Shown: positions 46,891-56,324, counted from the first letter of the stretch. The stretch is 64,000 nt of DNA from Pedobacter sp. R20-19 (GCF_000708265.2 NZ_JCKI01000004.1:310001-374000), one strand, 5' to 3'. Notes: generated from the letters alone by a model not told the origin. Translations and numbers: made by a program.

Positions 46891-46948
46891 ATTATTTAAA
46901 TAATGTTTACAAAAGCATTATTTAAATAATATTCAAATCATAATTTTG
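46891..46948 (+). promoter_or_regulatory. Twin 14-bp palindromes and promoter of the 68-residue gene
   Basis: The identical palindrome ATTATTTAAATAAT is at 46891-46904 and 46917-46930, with starts 26 bp apart. The -7 element TAATTTTG at 46941-46948 follows and ends 4 bases before ATG 46953. The second palindrome covers the -33 zone, so a bound protein would block the promoter. Confidence 0.65.
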
Positions 46949-46952
46949 TGTT

Positions 46953-47159
46953 ATGGCAAATATAAACGTGAGGAAATCTATACAAACGAAGATTGAATCT
47001 TTAACCAAAGAAATTGAAAATCTTCAGTCAGAATTAGTTAAATGGGAAAAAATTGCATCAGAATATGAAGTAAATTCTGAAAGCATCGATTTAATTTTAT
47101 CGATTCAACAACCTGAAAAAGCTGAAGGTGGACGTGCAAGAAAAATTAAACAAGCGTAA
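46953..47159 (+). CDS. 68-residue coiled-coil protein
   Basis: ATG 46953 lies only 4 bases after a -7 element, so the mRNA is probably leaderless. The protein has a coiled-coil (about 8-40, SIQTKIESLTKEIENLQSEL), a middle loop, and a basic Gly/Arg/Lys tail (EGGRARKIKQA). It resembles small dimeric helices and could bind DNA or RNA through the tail. A strong terminator follows. Two identical palindromes upstream suggest regulation, possibly by the protein itself. No family recognised. Confidence 0.65.
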   Translation: MANINVRKSIQTKIESLTKEIENLQSELVKWEKIASEYEVNSESIDLILSIQQPEKAEGGRARKIKQA

Positions 47160-47178
47160 GTTTGTTCTTTTAAAGAAG

Positions 47179-47220
47179 AAGGCCGCAAAATATATTTACA
47201 TTATTTTGCAGCCTTTTTTT
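47179..47220 (+). terminator. Terminator after the 68-residue gene
   Basis: AAGGC plus GCAAAATA (47179-47192) pair with TATTTTGC plus GCCTT (47202-47215) with one bulged mismatch, followed by T to 47220. Confidence 0.85.
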
Positions 47221-47298
47221 GGTATGCCCCCCTCTATTTTATTACAACTTGCGATTGAAAAAGAGTTGAGGCCTGGCAGATGGAAGTGATTAGAACCG

Positions 47299-47329
47299 CA
47301 GGGATTCTTCGCTGCGCTCTGAATGACAA
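47299..47329. repeat. Decayed interspersed repeat
   Basis: GGGATTCTTCGCTGCGCTCTG (and GAATGAC after it) resembles one arm of the GATTGCTTCG-type palindromes common in this group. The opposite arm is not clear. It lies in the gap before the PepSY gene. Confidence 0.4.
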
Positions 47330-47368
47330 AATGATCGTAGAGATTGCAATCTTTACATCAAAATATAC

Positions 47369-48670
47369 CTAGCCTACCACATCTTCCATTTTTCGTGCTG
47401 GAATTTTAGCCCGTGGTTTACTATTTAAGTTTTTAACGGCACCCTCAGTTTTTACAGGTTCTTTAGTTTTAGCTTTTTTCTTAAACTTTCTACCATACCA
47501 AATCAGGAAACCTGTGATTGGTAAGCTTGCACCAATTAAGGAGGCAAGAAAAGCCATTACCTTTCCAGGAAAACCAAGGATACTTCCTACATGAATATCA
47601 TAGTTCATTTTTCTTAATTTTCCACCAAAACCCGAAGCTTCATATGGAATGGAATAGACTCCTTTTCCTTTAAGTTCCTGAAGGGTATGCTGATCAAAAG
47701 TATAACTTAAGTTATTATAAAACTGCCCTTTATTAGGGTAAACCGTAATATTAATGGTGGCTTTTGCTTTTGATGTATCCGGGAAATTATAATAGAAACC
47801 TTCAGATTTCGGGTGCTTTTTAATGACTGCATTCCAGGCGAGATCCATTGCTTTTTCTGGCGTGTAAAACTTACCTGTTTGCAAAGAATCAGATGCTAAC
47901 CGATCAAATTCACCTAATTTATCACCACCACTGGTTACCCAATACAAGCCTTCGCTATACCATTTGATACCATAAACCATACCTGTAAGGGCGATAAAAA
48001 GCAAAAAGATGAGCGAATAGAAACCTAATACATTATGCAAATCCAGATTAACGCGTTTGAATGATGCACCCCATTTGATTTTGAAACTTTTATCACGGGT
48101 AGATTTGTTCCATTTTTTAGGGTACCACCAGATTAAACCCGTAATCAACAGGATAACGAAGATGAGTGTTCCATAATTAACAATCGGGCGCCCAATGGCA
48201 TACGGCAACCAAAGAAAGCGATGTCCATTCAGAATAAACCTGAAGAAATCTACCTCGCCTTTCTTGTGCACCACCTTGCTGATCACTTCGCCTGTGTAAG
48301 GGTTAATGGTTAAAGTTGTTCCTCCACCGCGGCGGCCTTCCTCCTTTGCACCTTTCAGATTTAGGTTAATAGCCCTTCCCTGTTGATAATTCGCGTATAC
48401 AGGCATTTTATCGGGGAACACACTTGCTGCAATAGCGGTGAGCTGACCCGGTGTTATCACCGCTTTGTTTTGTTTTTCAATTTTGGTTTCAGGTTCCAGT
48501 AACCCGGTAATTTCCTCATTAAAAACCCAAATGCAACCTGTAAGGCATACCACCAAAACAATAAGACCAGATACCAGGCCCAGCCAAAGGTGAAGCCATT
48601 TATTAATTCTGGTAAATGTTGAATCTTTTACCTTTTTCTTTGCCGGGTTGTTTTGGTTTACTGTTGCCAT
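47369..48670 (-). CDS. PepSY-associated membrane protein (iron uptake type)
   Basis: 433 residues with four membrane helices: LGLVSGLIVLVVCLTGCIWV (about 30-50), ILLITGLIWWY (about 170), YSLIFLLFIALTGMVYGI (about 215) and a C-terminal pair near 370-390. PepSY-like segments lie between them. This family is often found with siderophore receptors and may reduce or release iron at the inner membrane. It is the third gene of the minus-strand group after the receptor and the DUF4374 lipoprotein. The haem ligand His residues expected for a reductase include those in KWLHLWLG and NGHRFLWLPY. Confidence 0.85.
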   Translation of the reverse strand: MATVNQNNPAKKKVKDSTFTRINKWLHLWLGLVSGLIVLVVCLTGCIWVFNEEITGLLEPETKIEKQNKAVITPGQLTAIAASVFPDKMPVYANYQQGRAINLNLKGAKEEGRRGGGTTLTINPYTGEVISKVVHKKGEVDFFRFILNGHRFLWLPYAIGRPIVNYGTLIFVILLITGLIWWYPKKWNKSTRDKSFKIKWGASFKRVNLDLHNVLGFYSLIFLLFIALTGMVYGIKWYSEGLYWVTSGGDKLGEFDRLASDSLQTGKFYTPEKAMDLAWNAVIKKHPKSEGFYYNFPDTSKAKATINITVYPNKGQFYNNLSYTFDQHTLQELKGKGVYSIPYEASGFGGKLRKMNYDIHVGSILGFPGKVMAFLASLIGASLPITGFLIWYGRKFKKKAKTKEPVKTEGAVKNLNSKPRAKIPARKMEDVVG

Positions 48671-48700
48671 GGTATAAGTATTGGAAATAGAAATTCTGAA

Positions 48701-49942
48701 TTAATATTGAAGTGCATTAATAGCCGTAATGGTTCCACCCACTACCTTTAAACCTTTTTTCGCTACCGCGATATTGGCATCGAAAACATATACATAACTG
48801 CCCTCGCTTGCCGTAGTAATGCCAATGTATCCGGTTCTGCCATCTTTTGGTGCATAATTATTAATGGTAGTGGTTCTGGTAATATCATTCGGCACACCAG
48901 TTACCCATTTAAATGTTTTATTAATCACATCCACAATGGCAAACTTTCTGGCGGTACCGGCAAGTGACTTAGGTTGAGCGTACATTTGCACTACAAATTT
49001 GCCCATTCCCAAATAGCTTTGCCCGGCCATGTGGTAACCTCCTGAAAGTTCTTCCACATTAAAAAAATAACTCTTATCAAATTCAGTTGTGCCTTTATTG
49101 ATTCGGATCACCGCAGATGGATTTTTTGAACTTGGAGTTCCGGAATTAGTTGCAGAAGCATATGAAAAAGCATAAGCATCGCCATTTTCAATTTCAACTA
49201 AACCATTTACAAAGTAAGCCCCAATATAACTCGTACGGTTGTCTTTTATCACTTTCTCCAGGGTTAAATCAGGATAACTGTATACAGCAACCCATGAACT
49301 ATCCGGGTAGGCAGTACCAAATACATCAGGTGCAGCACCCTTAATGCTCATATAAGGTGCAAAAAGTTTATCGCCCACTTGTGTGGCCCAGGTGAAATGC
49401 GCACGTTCGCCATTTCCGGCAAGCTTTACAATATTCACTTGTTTTTCTCCAACAATCTGATATTTACGGGCATCAATCCGAAAGAAACTCGAAAATTCAT
49501 TTCCAGATCTTGGAATTTTGGCAATAAATATATCATCCTTCACCGGGGCAAAAAGCTGAACGGTTTCCGTTTGGAAGTTGGTAAGTTTATTTAATTTACC
49601 TGTAGCATCCAACCGGTAAGTGGTTACCGCACCCGGATTTCCTTGTCCGTATAGTAAGCTAAAAAATCTATTTCTATGGGTAAGGTAATAACGGTAAGAA
49701 CCATCCTGTTCAATTCCGTTACCTTGTGTGGTCACCATTCCAGAGTCGAGGCTATTGGTGGTTAATAAATAATCGGCAATTCCGGTGGTACCAATGGGTG
49801 TTGCAGAAATGATATATTTAGTGGCCCCGGTTAGTTCCGTATCCACATCTACAATTTCAGATGAATCAAGCTCCTTATCGCAGCCGGCAAATAAAGCGAA
49901 TAAAGAAAAGCTTAAAAATGGAAGTAAATATCTTGTTTTCAT
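48701..49942 (-). CDS. DUF4374 lipoprotein
   Basis: 413 residues. Lipoprotein signal with lipobox LFAGC (Cys21), then a beta-rich domain, probably a beta-propeller, with repeated short blocks. DUF4374 proteins are almost always encoded beside TonB receptors and PepSY proteins in Bacteroidota; they are thought to sit in the periplasm or outer membrane and help in siderophore or haem use. It lies 19 bp after the receptor and 30 bp before the PepSY gene on this strand. Confidence 0.88.
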   Translation of the reverse strand: MKTRYLLPFLSFSLFALFAGCDKELDSSEIVDVDTELTGATKYIISATPIGTTGIADYLLTTNSLDSGMVTTQGNGIEQDGSYRYYLTHRNRFFSLLYGQGNPGAVTTYRLDATGKLNKLTNFQTETVQLFAPVKDDIFIAKIPRSGNEFSSFFRIDARKYQIVGEKQVNIVKLAGNGERAHFTWATQVGDKLFAPYMSIKGAAPDVFGTAYPDSSWVAVYSYPDLTLEKVIKDNRTSYIGAYFVNGLVEIENGDAYAFSYASATNSGTPSSKNPSAVIRINKGTTEFDKSYFFNVEELSGGYHMAGQSYLGMGKFVVQMYAQPKSLAGTARKFAIVDVINKTFKWVTGVPNDITRTTTINNYAPKDGRTGYIGITTASEGSYVYVFDANIAVAKKGLKVVGGTITAINALQY

Positions 49943-49961
49943 ATTTGTAAATCTTAAAATT

Positions 49962-52349
49962 TTATGATCTGTTGTTGCTAAAAAAGTATCTTACCTTGGC
50001 ATAAAAAGCCCTGCCTGGTTTTTGTAAAGAGAAATTATCATAGATGCGGTTATTCACCAGGTTTTTACATTCCAAGCCAATATTGTATCGCCCTCCGCCT
50101 AAAGTATAAACAGCATTCACGTCTTGCATCCACTGTCTTGGAATGTCATATTTGGTATCTGAAGTTCCCTGACTTGGCCATGATAGATAATAAGCATGAA
50201 CATACAGTACATTGTAACCAAGGGTTAATGTATTTCCTTTCTTACCTACGTTATTAAAGAAAAGTGATGCATCTGCATTACCAAAAAGATAAGGCATATT
50301 GGGGATACGATCTCTATACAAAGGACTTTCCATTGTTTGTCCCTGTTCAAAACGGGTATTGTTTCTTAAGTTCTGGTAAGTTAGGTTTACCCCTGCAGTA
50401 AAGAGTTGCTTATAAGAATACCGCACTTCTGATTCGAAACCTAAATTGGTTACATCCGCCAGGTTTCCCATCACCTGTTTAGTTTGATTATTATTAAGTT
50501 GCGGGCGAATAAAATCTTTCGCATCGCGATACATGACGTTACCATCAAAACTAAAACGGTGAATCTGGTTGACTTGTGCCTGATAGCTAAATCCTAAATT
50601 GTAATTATTACTCTGCTCGGGTTTAAGGCTAATGCTACCTTCCAGGTTTAAAAGATCGCCAAAAAGCTCATCAGTTTCCGGTAATCGGTAACTTTTCTCA
50701 TATGAAGCCTTTAACTGAAAATTCGGAACGATAAAATAGGTTGTCGCAATGCCATAGCCAGTTTTACTGTAGCTGTTTTCTTGTTGCAGATAAGCAACAT
50801 CGCCCCAATTACCGCTAGGATTATAGCTTTGAGCATATTTGTTTGATTGATAAAACTGCTTGGCAAAAACAGAGGTGTTCCATTTTTCCGAAGCGCTGAA
50901 TTTATACCCTAACCCTAACACATTTTTATTGTTCTTACGGGGTTGCTCGTAATTTTGGTTTTGTGGGAAGAGTTCATCAGAACCTTTTCTGTTAAACGAA
51001 TTGTAAACATTATTTAATGAAAAGGAATGACGCTCATTAAGGGTATACGTTAAGTTGGCAGTGGCCAATCCATTATTGTTACGGAATTTATACATGGAGC
51101 GTTCCCTTTCGCTTCCGGCTCCCGGGTATTGTTTATATTCCTGAAACCAGTTATATCGGCGATATACCGTATCAATATTTTGTTCTGTGCCGAAATTAAA
51201 GTTACCATTTACACGAAGATCAAGTCCTTTGGTAAATAAGTCCTTTTTCTGGTATTTTACAGTTGGCATTAAAATGCTCCCTCTTCTATGCCAATCGCCA
51301 AAAACACTTACCATTCTGGCACCCGTTTGCACTTCTGCATAGTTTTTTCCAGCGGTTAAACCAAACATCAGCTGATCTGCAAATGATTTATTAACCACCC
51401 CTGCACCTACAATTACAGTTTCGTTATGGTAAGTATCGTTAAAACGTTTCACTACCTGATTTCTGAAATAGCGTCCATCAAAAGAAGCCACATCAGTAGT
51501 TACTTTATAATCGTTATCAGAATAATTCTGGAAAGCATTTAACTGCACTTTAAATCCTGAAGGTGAGGTATAACCAGCATTGATAGCCGTTTTATGCGTA
51601 TTGAAGGAACCGTATGAATAAGAAACATCTGCATAACTTTTTGTGGTATTATCGGTAACGATGTTGATGGCACCGCCCAATGCGTCAGATCCAAGCCATA
51701 CCGGAACCACGCCTTTATACACTTCCACACGCTGAGCCAGGTTAATTGGAATATTATTAATCTGAAAGGATGAGCCAAAATTATCCATAGGCACTCCATC
51801 AATAAAAAACTTTACCTGTCTACCTGTGAATCCATTTAACGAAAAATCCATTCGTGATCCCAATCCACCAGCCTCTCTAACCCGAACACCAGATACACGA
51901 TCTAGTGCATGAGAAATATCCAATGTACTATTGTGCAATTTCTTCGCATCGATGGAGGTAACATTAAAGGCTTGCCTATTTACCTGTTGATTTGCTGTTC
52001 TACCAATTACATTAACCGTTTCCATATCTTCAGAAGAAGCAGTTAGGCTAAAACTCAATTTACTTTCCTGATTTTCGGATAGGGTTATTTCTTTTTTAAT
52101 GGTTACAAAACCGATGGCTGTAACCTGAATGTGGTAATTACCAACCTTAAGATTGGTAATTCTAAAGTTTCCACTCTCATCAGAGAAGGTACCAGAAGTG
52201 GTTTTCTGAATTTTAATGGTTGCCCCCGGTATGGGTTCGCCATTAGCACTTTTGATTTGCCCTGAGACACCGGATAGCCGGTTTTGGGCGGAGGTAAAAA
52301 TTACACAGGCACATAAGATGCCCAATAGCAAAATTTTCTTAATTTGCAT
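49962..52349 (-). CDS. TonB-dependent siderophore-type receptor
   Basis: 795 residues: signal peptide (about 1-21, to TSAQ), carboxypeptidase-regulatory-like domain (about 26-105), plug (about 125-235, with LGSDALGGAINIVTD) and a 22-strand barrel ending in aromatic residues (YAKVRYFF). Together with DUF4374 and PepSY genes this fits iron-siderophore uptake. It has a good promoter (52431-52461) overlapped by a palindrome, and a strong leader hairpin. The ligand cannot be read from sequence. Confidence 0.9.
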   Translation of the reverse strand: MQIKKILLLGILCACVIFTSAQNRLSGVSGQIKSANGEPIPGATIKIQKTTSGTFSDESGNFRITNLKVGNYHIQVTAIGFVTIKKEITLSENQESKLSFSLTASSEDMETVNVIGRTANQQVNRQAFNVTSIDAKKLHNSTLDISHALDRVSGVRVREAGGLGSRMDFSLNGFTGRQVKFFIDGVPMDNFGSSFQINNIPINLAQRVEVYKGVVPVWLGSDALGGAINIVTDNTTKSYADVSYSYGSFNTHKTAINAGYTSPSGFKVQLNAFQNYSDNDYKVTTDVASFDGRYFRNQVVKRFNDTYHNETVIVGAGVVNKSFADQLMFGLTAGKNYAEVQTGARMVSVFGDWHRRGSILMPTVKYQKKDLFTKGLDLRVNGNFNFGTEQNIDTVYRRYNWFQEYKQYPGAGSERERSMYKFRNNNGLATANLTYTLNERHSFSLNNVYNSFNRKGSDELFPQNQNYEQPRKNNKNVLGLGYKFSASEKWNTSVFAKQFYQSNKYAQSYNPSGNWGDVAYLQQENSYSKTGYGIATTYFIVPNFQLKASYEKSYRLPETDELFGDLLNLEGSISLKPEQSNNYNLGFSYQAQVNQIHRFSFDGNVMYRDAKDFIRPQLNNNQTKQVMGNLADVTNLGFESEVRYSYKQLFTAGVNLTYQNLRNNTRFEQGQTMESPLYRDRIPNMPYLFGNADASLFFNNVGKKGNTLTLGYNVLYVHAYYLSWPSQGTSDTKYDIPRQWMQDVNAVYTLGGGRYNIGLECKNLVNNRIYDNFSLQKPGRAFYAKVRYFFSNNRS

Positions 52350-52390
52350 GACTTTTAATGGAGATTAAAGGTGAGCCGATTTTCCGGTTA

Positions 52391-52415
52391 GCCACACGGG
52401 TCTGAACCGTGTGGC
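52391..52415 (-). promoter_or_regulatory. Strong leader hairpin of the siderophore receptor mRNA
   Basis: GCCACACGG (52391-52399) pairs perfectly with CCGTGTGGC (52407-52415), loop 7. It lies close to the predicted 5' end of the receptor mRNA. On the plus strand T's follow it, but no plus-strand gene ends here, so a terminator role is unlikely. Confidence 0.6.
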
Positions 52416-52430
52416 ATTTTTTATCTGCCG

Positions 52431-52492
52431 CAAATATAACCTCTATTTAGATCAAGTCCAAATAAGATTTGGTTTTAATTAGGCTTATTTGG
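52431..52492 (-). promoter_or_regulatory. Promoter and operator-like palindrome of the siderophore receptor
   Basis: On the minus strand TTTG (52461-52458), 20 bp, TATATTTG (52438-52431): a consensus promoter. The -33 part lies in CCAAATNNNATTTGG (52458-52472); the half CCAAATAAG/CTTATTTGG recurs at 52484-52492. Such an overlap suits a repressor, perhaps Fur, though it does not match the classical Fur box. The remaining bases of this 330-bp gap (52493-52679) show nothing. Confidence 0.6.
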
Positions 52493-52679
52493 CTTCCTAA
52501 AGAGGGATAATGGGATTTAGCTGGTTATTTAACCGAAACGTTACACAGCACATTTTTTTGAATAAATGTCTCAACACTTATACATGACGTCCTTCCGTCT
52601 GATCTATACCTGATAAGATTTGAAGTAATGCATCAAGTCATTAATTCAAAAAAAATCTGCAGAAAATATTCAGGATCAT

Positions 52680-53381
52680 TTATTTACAATCTACGGCCTG
52701 ACCATACATACCTGTTGGCGCAGGAGATAGAAAAGGAATGCCAAGGTTAGCTGAACGTACAATTAACAAAAAACCCATCATCAACATTAGCCAGGGGATT
52801 AGCCTTTGTGTGTTGAACGGAATATACTGTTTAATAAAAATTCCTCCCAATGAAATCATTAGCATCAGCGGTGTGGTGCCCATACCAAATAAAAGCATAA
52901 AAATACCGCCAGCTTTAAAACTCCCGGTATTCAGGGCAGTTGCAAACGCCAGGTAAACCATTCCACAAGGAATGATGCCATTGAGTGCGCCTGCAAAAAA
53001 GCCCCAGAGCGGCAACTTGAATACGTAGCCCATTAATTTACTGATAGGACGTATTAAATGGTTTTGTAACGCGGCAAAACGCTTCACATATTGCGGAACA
53101 AGTTGCAATAAGGTAAAAAAAATCAACAGTAAACCTATAATGGTACTGAGTATCTGCTGATTGCTAAAAACGGCTATACTGCCACCAAGTGCACCTGCGC
53201 ACAGGCCTAAAACCACATAAACGAAGATTCTTCCAAGCTGATATAACAGCAATTGTGAGGCAGAAGCTAAAAAATGCTGCTTCTGAAAAGGCATACCCAG
53301 CATAATTGGTCCGCACATTACTGCACAGTGTAAACTGCCAAACAGGCCCATTAAAAAAGCTAATGGCAAGAAATCTGTCAT
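52680..53381 (-). CDS. TauE/SafE-like membrane protein of the cbb3 locus
   Basis: 233 residues with about six membrane helices. Motifs HCAVMCGPI (about 18-26) and GIIPCGMVYLAF (about 135) mark the DsbD/SafE-like family found at the end of cbb3 oxidase operons; the Cys-rich helices may carry copper for the oxidase. It overlaps the FixH gene by four bases and is the last gene of the locus. The name sulfite exporter comes from the wider family and is probably not its role here. Confidence 0.85.
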   Translation of the reverse strand: MTDFLPLAFLMGLFGSLHCAVMCGPIMLGMPFQKQHFLASASQLLLYQLGRIFVYVVLGLCAGALGGSIAVFSNQQILSTIIGLLLIFFTLLQLVPQYVKRFAALQNHLIRPISKLMGYVFKLPLWGFFAGALNGIIPCGMVYLAFATALNTGSFKAGGIFMLLFGMGTTPLMLMISLGGIFIKQYIPFNTQRLIPWLMLMMGFLLIVRSANLGIPFLSPAPTGMYGQAVDCK

Positions 53382-53812
53382 AGGGTAAGGTTAGTTTTAT
53401 ACAGATAATCTTTCCCGTTGCTGCGCCATTGAATATTCAAAAACCACATCCCTTTTGGTAAATGAGACCGGCTCACGAGAATTAGGTGATTAGTTCCGAT
53501 CGTTTTACCTTCAAACTTTAAATCTTCCGCCTTATTGGATGGCCGCATCAATACGAGCTGGTAGCTGGCGCTATCTTTTAAGCTGATGACCAATTGCTTT
53601 TGATCAATCACAATTTTCGGCTGTGCATCAGCATTCAACATGTTTTGCTCTGCGTTATAAGTTGTATTATAAGTAATTCCTTTCTCATAATAATCATCTT
53701 CCACTAAAGCATCACCATCATGTTTGGCAAACATATAAATGACCATTGCGATGATGAAAAGCATGAAACAGCCCATCCCCAATAAAATTTTAGTACCCCA
53801 GTTCATTGTCAT
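53378..53812 (-). CDS. ccoH: FixH/CcoH family protein
   Basis: 144 residues. One N-terminal membrane helix (about 6-27, TKILLGMGCFMLFIIAMVIYMF) and a periplasmic beta-rich domain. The FixH family aids cbb3 assembly. The place between ccoG and the TauE-like gene, with a 4-base overlap at its 3' end, supports the call. Conserved DYYEKGITYN follows the helix. Confidence 0.88.
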   Translation of the reverse strand: MTMNWGTKILLGMGCFMLFIIAMVIYMFAKHDGDALVEDDYYEKGITYNTTYNAEQNMLNADAQPKIVIDQKQLVISLKDSASYQLVLMRPSNKAEDLKFEGKTIGTNHLILVSRSHLPKGMWFLNIQWRSNGKDYLYKTNLTL

Positions 53813-53826
53813 CTTTTTTTTTATTG

Positions 53827-55200
53827 TTATTGGTTATCAGGCTGTGCAAAAAAACTTGTGCTTGCCTGGCTTAAAACTTTTCCATCTACCACCACTTCAA
53901 ATTCGGCATCAGATTTATATTCCTTAATCTGGTTATTATTTCTGATGAGAAAGAAGGTAATTTGTGCAGATCCGTCTTTTGGAAGCACATTTGCTGCTTG
54001 TATAAATTCGATTTGATCATGTTGATCTTTCGCCCTGAATTCAAACTTTATCGTTTTATTGGTTTTATTGATCAACTCTGCATTATACAGATTGCTGGTT
54101 TGATTGCTTCCTCTATTTTGATAAAGCGTACCACTCGCCCGCAACACGGTAGTTTCAATTGATGACCTTTTATAAATGAGTGCAGAAAAAACCATGAATA
54201 CCACAAATAAAACAGCTGCATATCCATAGGCTTTGGCCCCTATTTTAAATGGCTTCTGTTGGCTAATATAATCCTGATTGAAAAATCCTATTAGCCGCTC
54301 TGGTTTGTTGATTTTTAGCATCACTTCATCGCAGGCATCAATACAGGCTGTACAATTTACACATTCCAGCTGTGTTCCCTTTCTAATGTCTATGCCCGTT
54401 GGGCAAACCTGTACGCATAATCCACAATCTATGCAATCGCCTTTAGCTTCATCTACATTTTGTCTCTGAATCTTCCCTCGGGGTTCACCTCGATTAACAT
54501 TATAGGCTACAATAAGGCTCTGGTTATCCAGCAAAACACCCTGTAACCTGCCGTAAGGACAAATTACCGTACAAACCACCTCACGCACATAGGCAAAAAC
54601 ACCATAAAACAGAAAGGTAAAAATACAGATGGAAATAAAGCCTGATACATGCTGATGAACTGGTTCTGTGATGATGCTGAATAGTTTTTCGGAACCAATA
54701 AGATAGGCTAAAAAGGTATTCGCGATGGCAAATGAAATCACTAAAAAGATAAAATGTTTAGCCGATTTTTTAAAAATCTTCTCCCTATTCCAGGGCTGTG
54801 CATTTAGTTTCTTTTGCTTCTGATTATCGCCTTCAATCCAGAATTCTATTCTCCGGAACACCAATTCCATAAAAATGGTTTGCGGGCAGGCCCAACCACA
54901 CCAAAGCCTGCCCAAAACCACTGTAAAACAGACAATAAAAATCATGAATATGAGCATCGCCAATGCGAAAAGATAAAAATCCTGCGGGGTAAAAATCAAT
55001 CCAAAGAATACAAATTTTCGTTCGATGAAATTTAATAGCACCCACTGCTCACCATTCAATTTTAAAAAAGGGCAAGAGAATAAAAGCAAAAGCAGCACAT
55101 AGCTTACCCATTTCCGGTAAGTATATAATCTTCCCGATGGCTTTTTAGGATATAGAAAATCCCTGCCCTTGCTTTCTTTTTTCTTATTATTTTGTGGCAT
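53827..55200 (-). CDS. ccoG: Cytochrome oxidase accessory protein CcoG
   Basis: 457 residues: several membrane helices in the N-terminal half, the motif CGWACPQTIFMELVFRRIE, and two [4Fe-4S] binding motifs beginning CIDCGLC (Cys256) and CVNCTAC (near 280). C-terminal periplasmic domain of IgFN type (about 350-457). CcoG reduces copper for the oxidase and is linked to the copper transfer route. It overlaps ccoP by 14 bases, showing tight coupling. Confidence 0.95.
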   Translation of the reverse strand: MPQNNKKKESKGRDFLYPKKPSGRLYTYRKWVSYVLLLLLFSCPFLKLNGEQWVLLNFIERKFVFFGLIFTPQDFYLFALAMLIFMIFIVCFTVVLGRLWCGWACPQTIFMELVFRRIEFWIEGDNQKQKKLNAQPWNREKIFKKSAKHFIFLVISFAIANTFLAYLIGSEKLFSIITEPVHQHVSGFISICIFTFLFYGVFAYVREVVCTVICPYGRLQGVLLDNQSLIVAYNVNRGEPRGKIQRQNVDEAKGDCIDCGLCVQVCPTGIDIRKGTQLECVNCTACIDACDEVMLKINKPERLIGFFNQDYISQQKPFKIGAKAYGYAAVLFVVFMVFSALIYKRSSIETTVLRASGTLYQNRGSNQTSNLYNAELINKTNKTIKFEFRAKDQHDQIEFIQAANVLPKDGSAQITFFLIRNNNQIKEYKSDAEFEVVVDGKVLSQASTSFFAQPDNQ

Positions 55201-56155
55201 TTGTTGTTTTCAAACTATCTGCGGGTTCTTTCATGGCATTATCCTGTGGATCTTTTTCTTCATACTTCTCACCCTGAGCAGCCTTAGCCCCTGCCGGATT
55301 TGTACCCGACAGCGATAAAATGTAATTGGCGACAGCACTGATTTGTTTCGGATTCAGGTTTTTCTCCCAGCTAATCATACCTTTTTCAGGCACACCGTAT
55401 TTAATGGTTTTGAAGACGTTGTTAATGCCCCCACCGTGTAACCAGTAATCATCAGTTAAATTCGGACCGATAATTCCTTGCCCTTTATCGCCATGACATA
55501 CTTTACAGTTTCCTTCGAAAATATTCTTCCCTTCAGCCAATACCGATTCTGTGATATCAACTTTCACCGTATTTTCATCAATTGCATTTGCTGATTTTTG
55601 TAAGTAGGCCGCTTTTTCAACTTGCGCCTGTGCTATTTCATTTTTATATTCCTGATCCTGGAGATCGCCATAGCCACCAATGTGGTAATAGAACAGGTAA
55701 CCTGCCGCAATAATCATGGTACCGAAAAACAAGAAGTTAAACCAGGCTGGAACCGGATTATTCAGTTCCTTAATACCATCATAGGCGTGATCAATTTCCA
55801 GATCTTTTTCCTGTTCAATGGGTTTTAAACTCAATAATTTTTCCCAGATAGAATAGCCTTTTTTCCGGCTCTTTAACCATTCATCATAGTTTAATTGTTC
55901 AGCCTTCTCTGGTGATAAATAAGGTGTAGGATTGAGCTGTTCCTTATACATCACCTTGAAAGCGTTGAGTAAGGTAAGCGACACAAATACCAGTACAACA
56001 GCAAATAGCAATAAAATAACGATCAATAATTCTGATTGCGTAAGCCCAAGTGATGGCGCTGAAGGCTTTACATTTTCAGCAACTGTTTTTTCATCTGCTG
56101 CGAATGCCAACACCTGACCGAGCAGCAACAAAATAAATAAACTAATCTTCTTCAT
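55187..56155 (-). CDS. ccoP: cbb3 oxidase subunit III, single-haem CcoP
   Basis: 322 residues. Signal-like N-terminus, membrane helix (about 43-67), a second helix near 140-155, then one cytochrome c domain with haem motif CKVCHG (217-221) and axial Met region. Standard CcoP has two haems; only one CXXCH is present here. It delivers electrons to CcoO/N. The next gene upstream, ccoQ, overlaps by 14 bases. Confidence 0.93.
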   Translation of the reverse strand: MKKISLFILLLLGQVLAFAADEKTVAENVKPSAPSLGLTQSELLIVILLLFAVVLVFVSLTLLNAFKVMYKEQLNPTPYLSPEKAEQLNYDEWLKSRKKGYSIWEKLLSLKPIEQEKDLEIDHAYDGIKELNNPVPAWFNFLFFGTMIIAAGYLFYYHIGGYGDLQDQEYKNEIAQAQVEKAAYLQKSANAIDENTVKVDITESVLAEGKNIFEGNCKVCHGDKGQGIIGPNLTDDYWLHGGGINNVFKTIKYGVPEKGMISWEKNLNPKQISAVANYILSLSGTNPAGAKAAQGEKYEEKDPQDNAMKEPADSLKTTNATK

Positions 56156-56324
56156 ACCCTTGAGTTTGATTTTCCTGGATTGGCAATTCGCTCATGACTT
56201 CGATATGCTTTTTATTTAATTTAAGGAGGTAAATGCCTACGATAATGAAAAATACCATAAACATGATCAGTGAGCTGATGAGGTAAAGTTCACCTCCGGC
56301 CAGGTCTTTTATTTGATTGAACAT
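56142..56324 (-). CDS. ccoQ: CcoQ-like small membrane protein
   Basis: 60 residues: one membrane helix (about 15-35, LISSLIMFMVFFIIVGIYLL) with a short polar tail. Size and place between ccoNO and ccoP match CcoQ, which stabilises the oxidase. It overlaps ccoP by 14 bases and starts four bases after ccoNO. The sequence itself is too short for a firm family match. Confidence 0.8.
   Translation of the reverse strand: MFNQIKDLAGGELYLISSLIMFMVFFIIVGIYLLKLNKKHIEVMSELPIQENQTQGYEED

Noticed and set aside
52391-52421. Plus-strand terminator near the siderophore receptor
   Set aside because: No plus-strand gene precedes it within 5 kb, so it is read as a leader hairpin of the minus-strand receptor.
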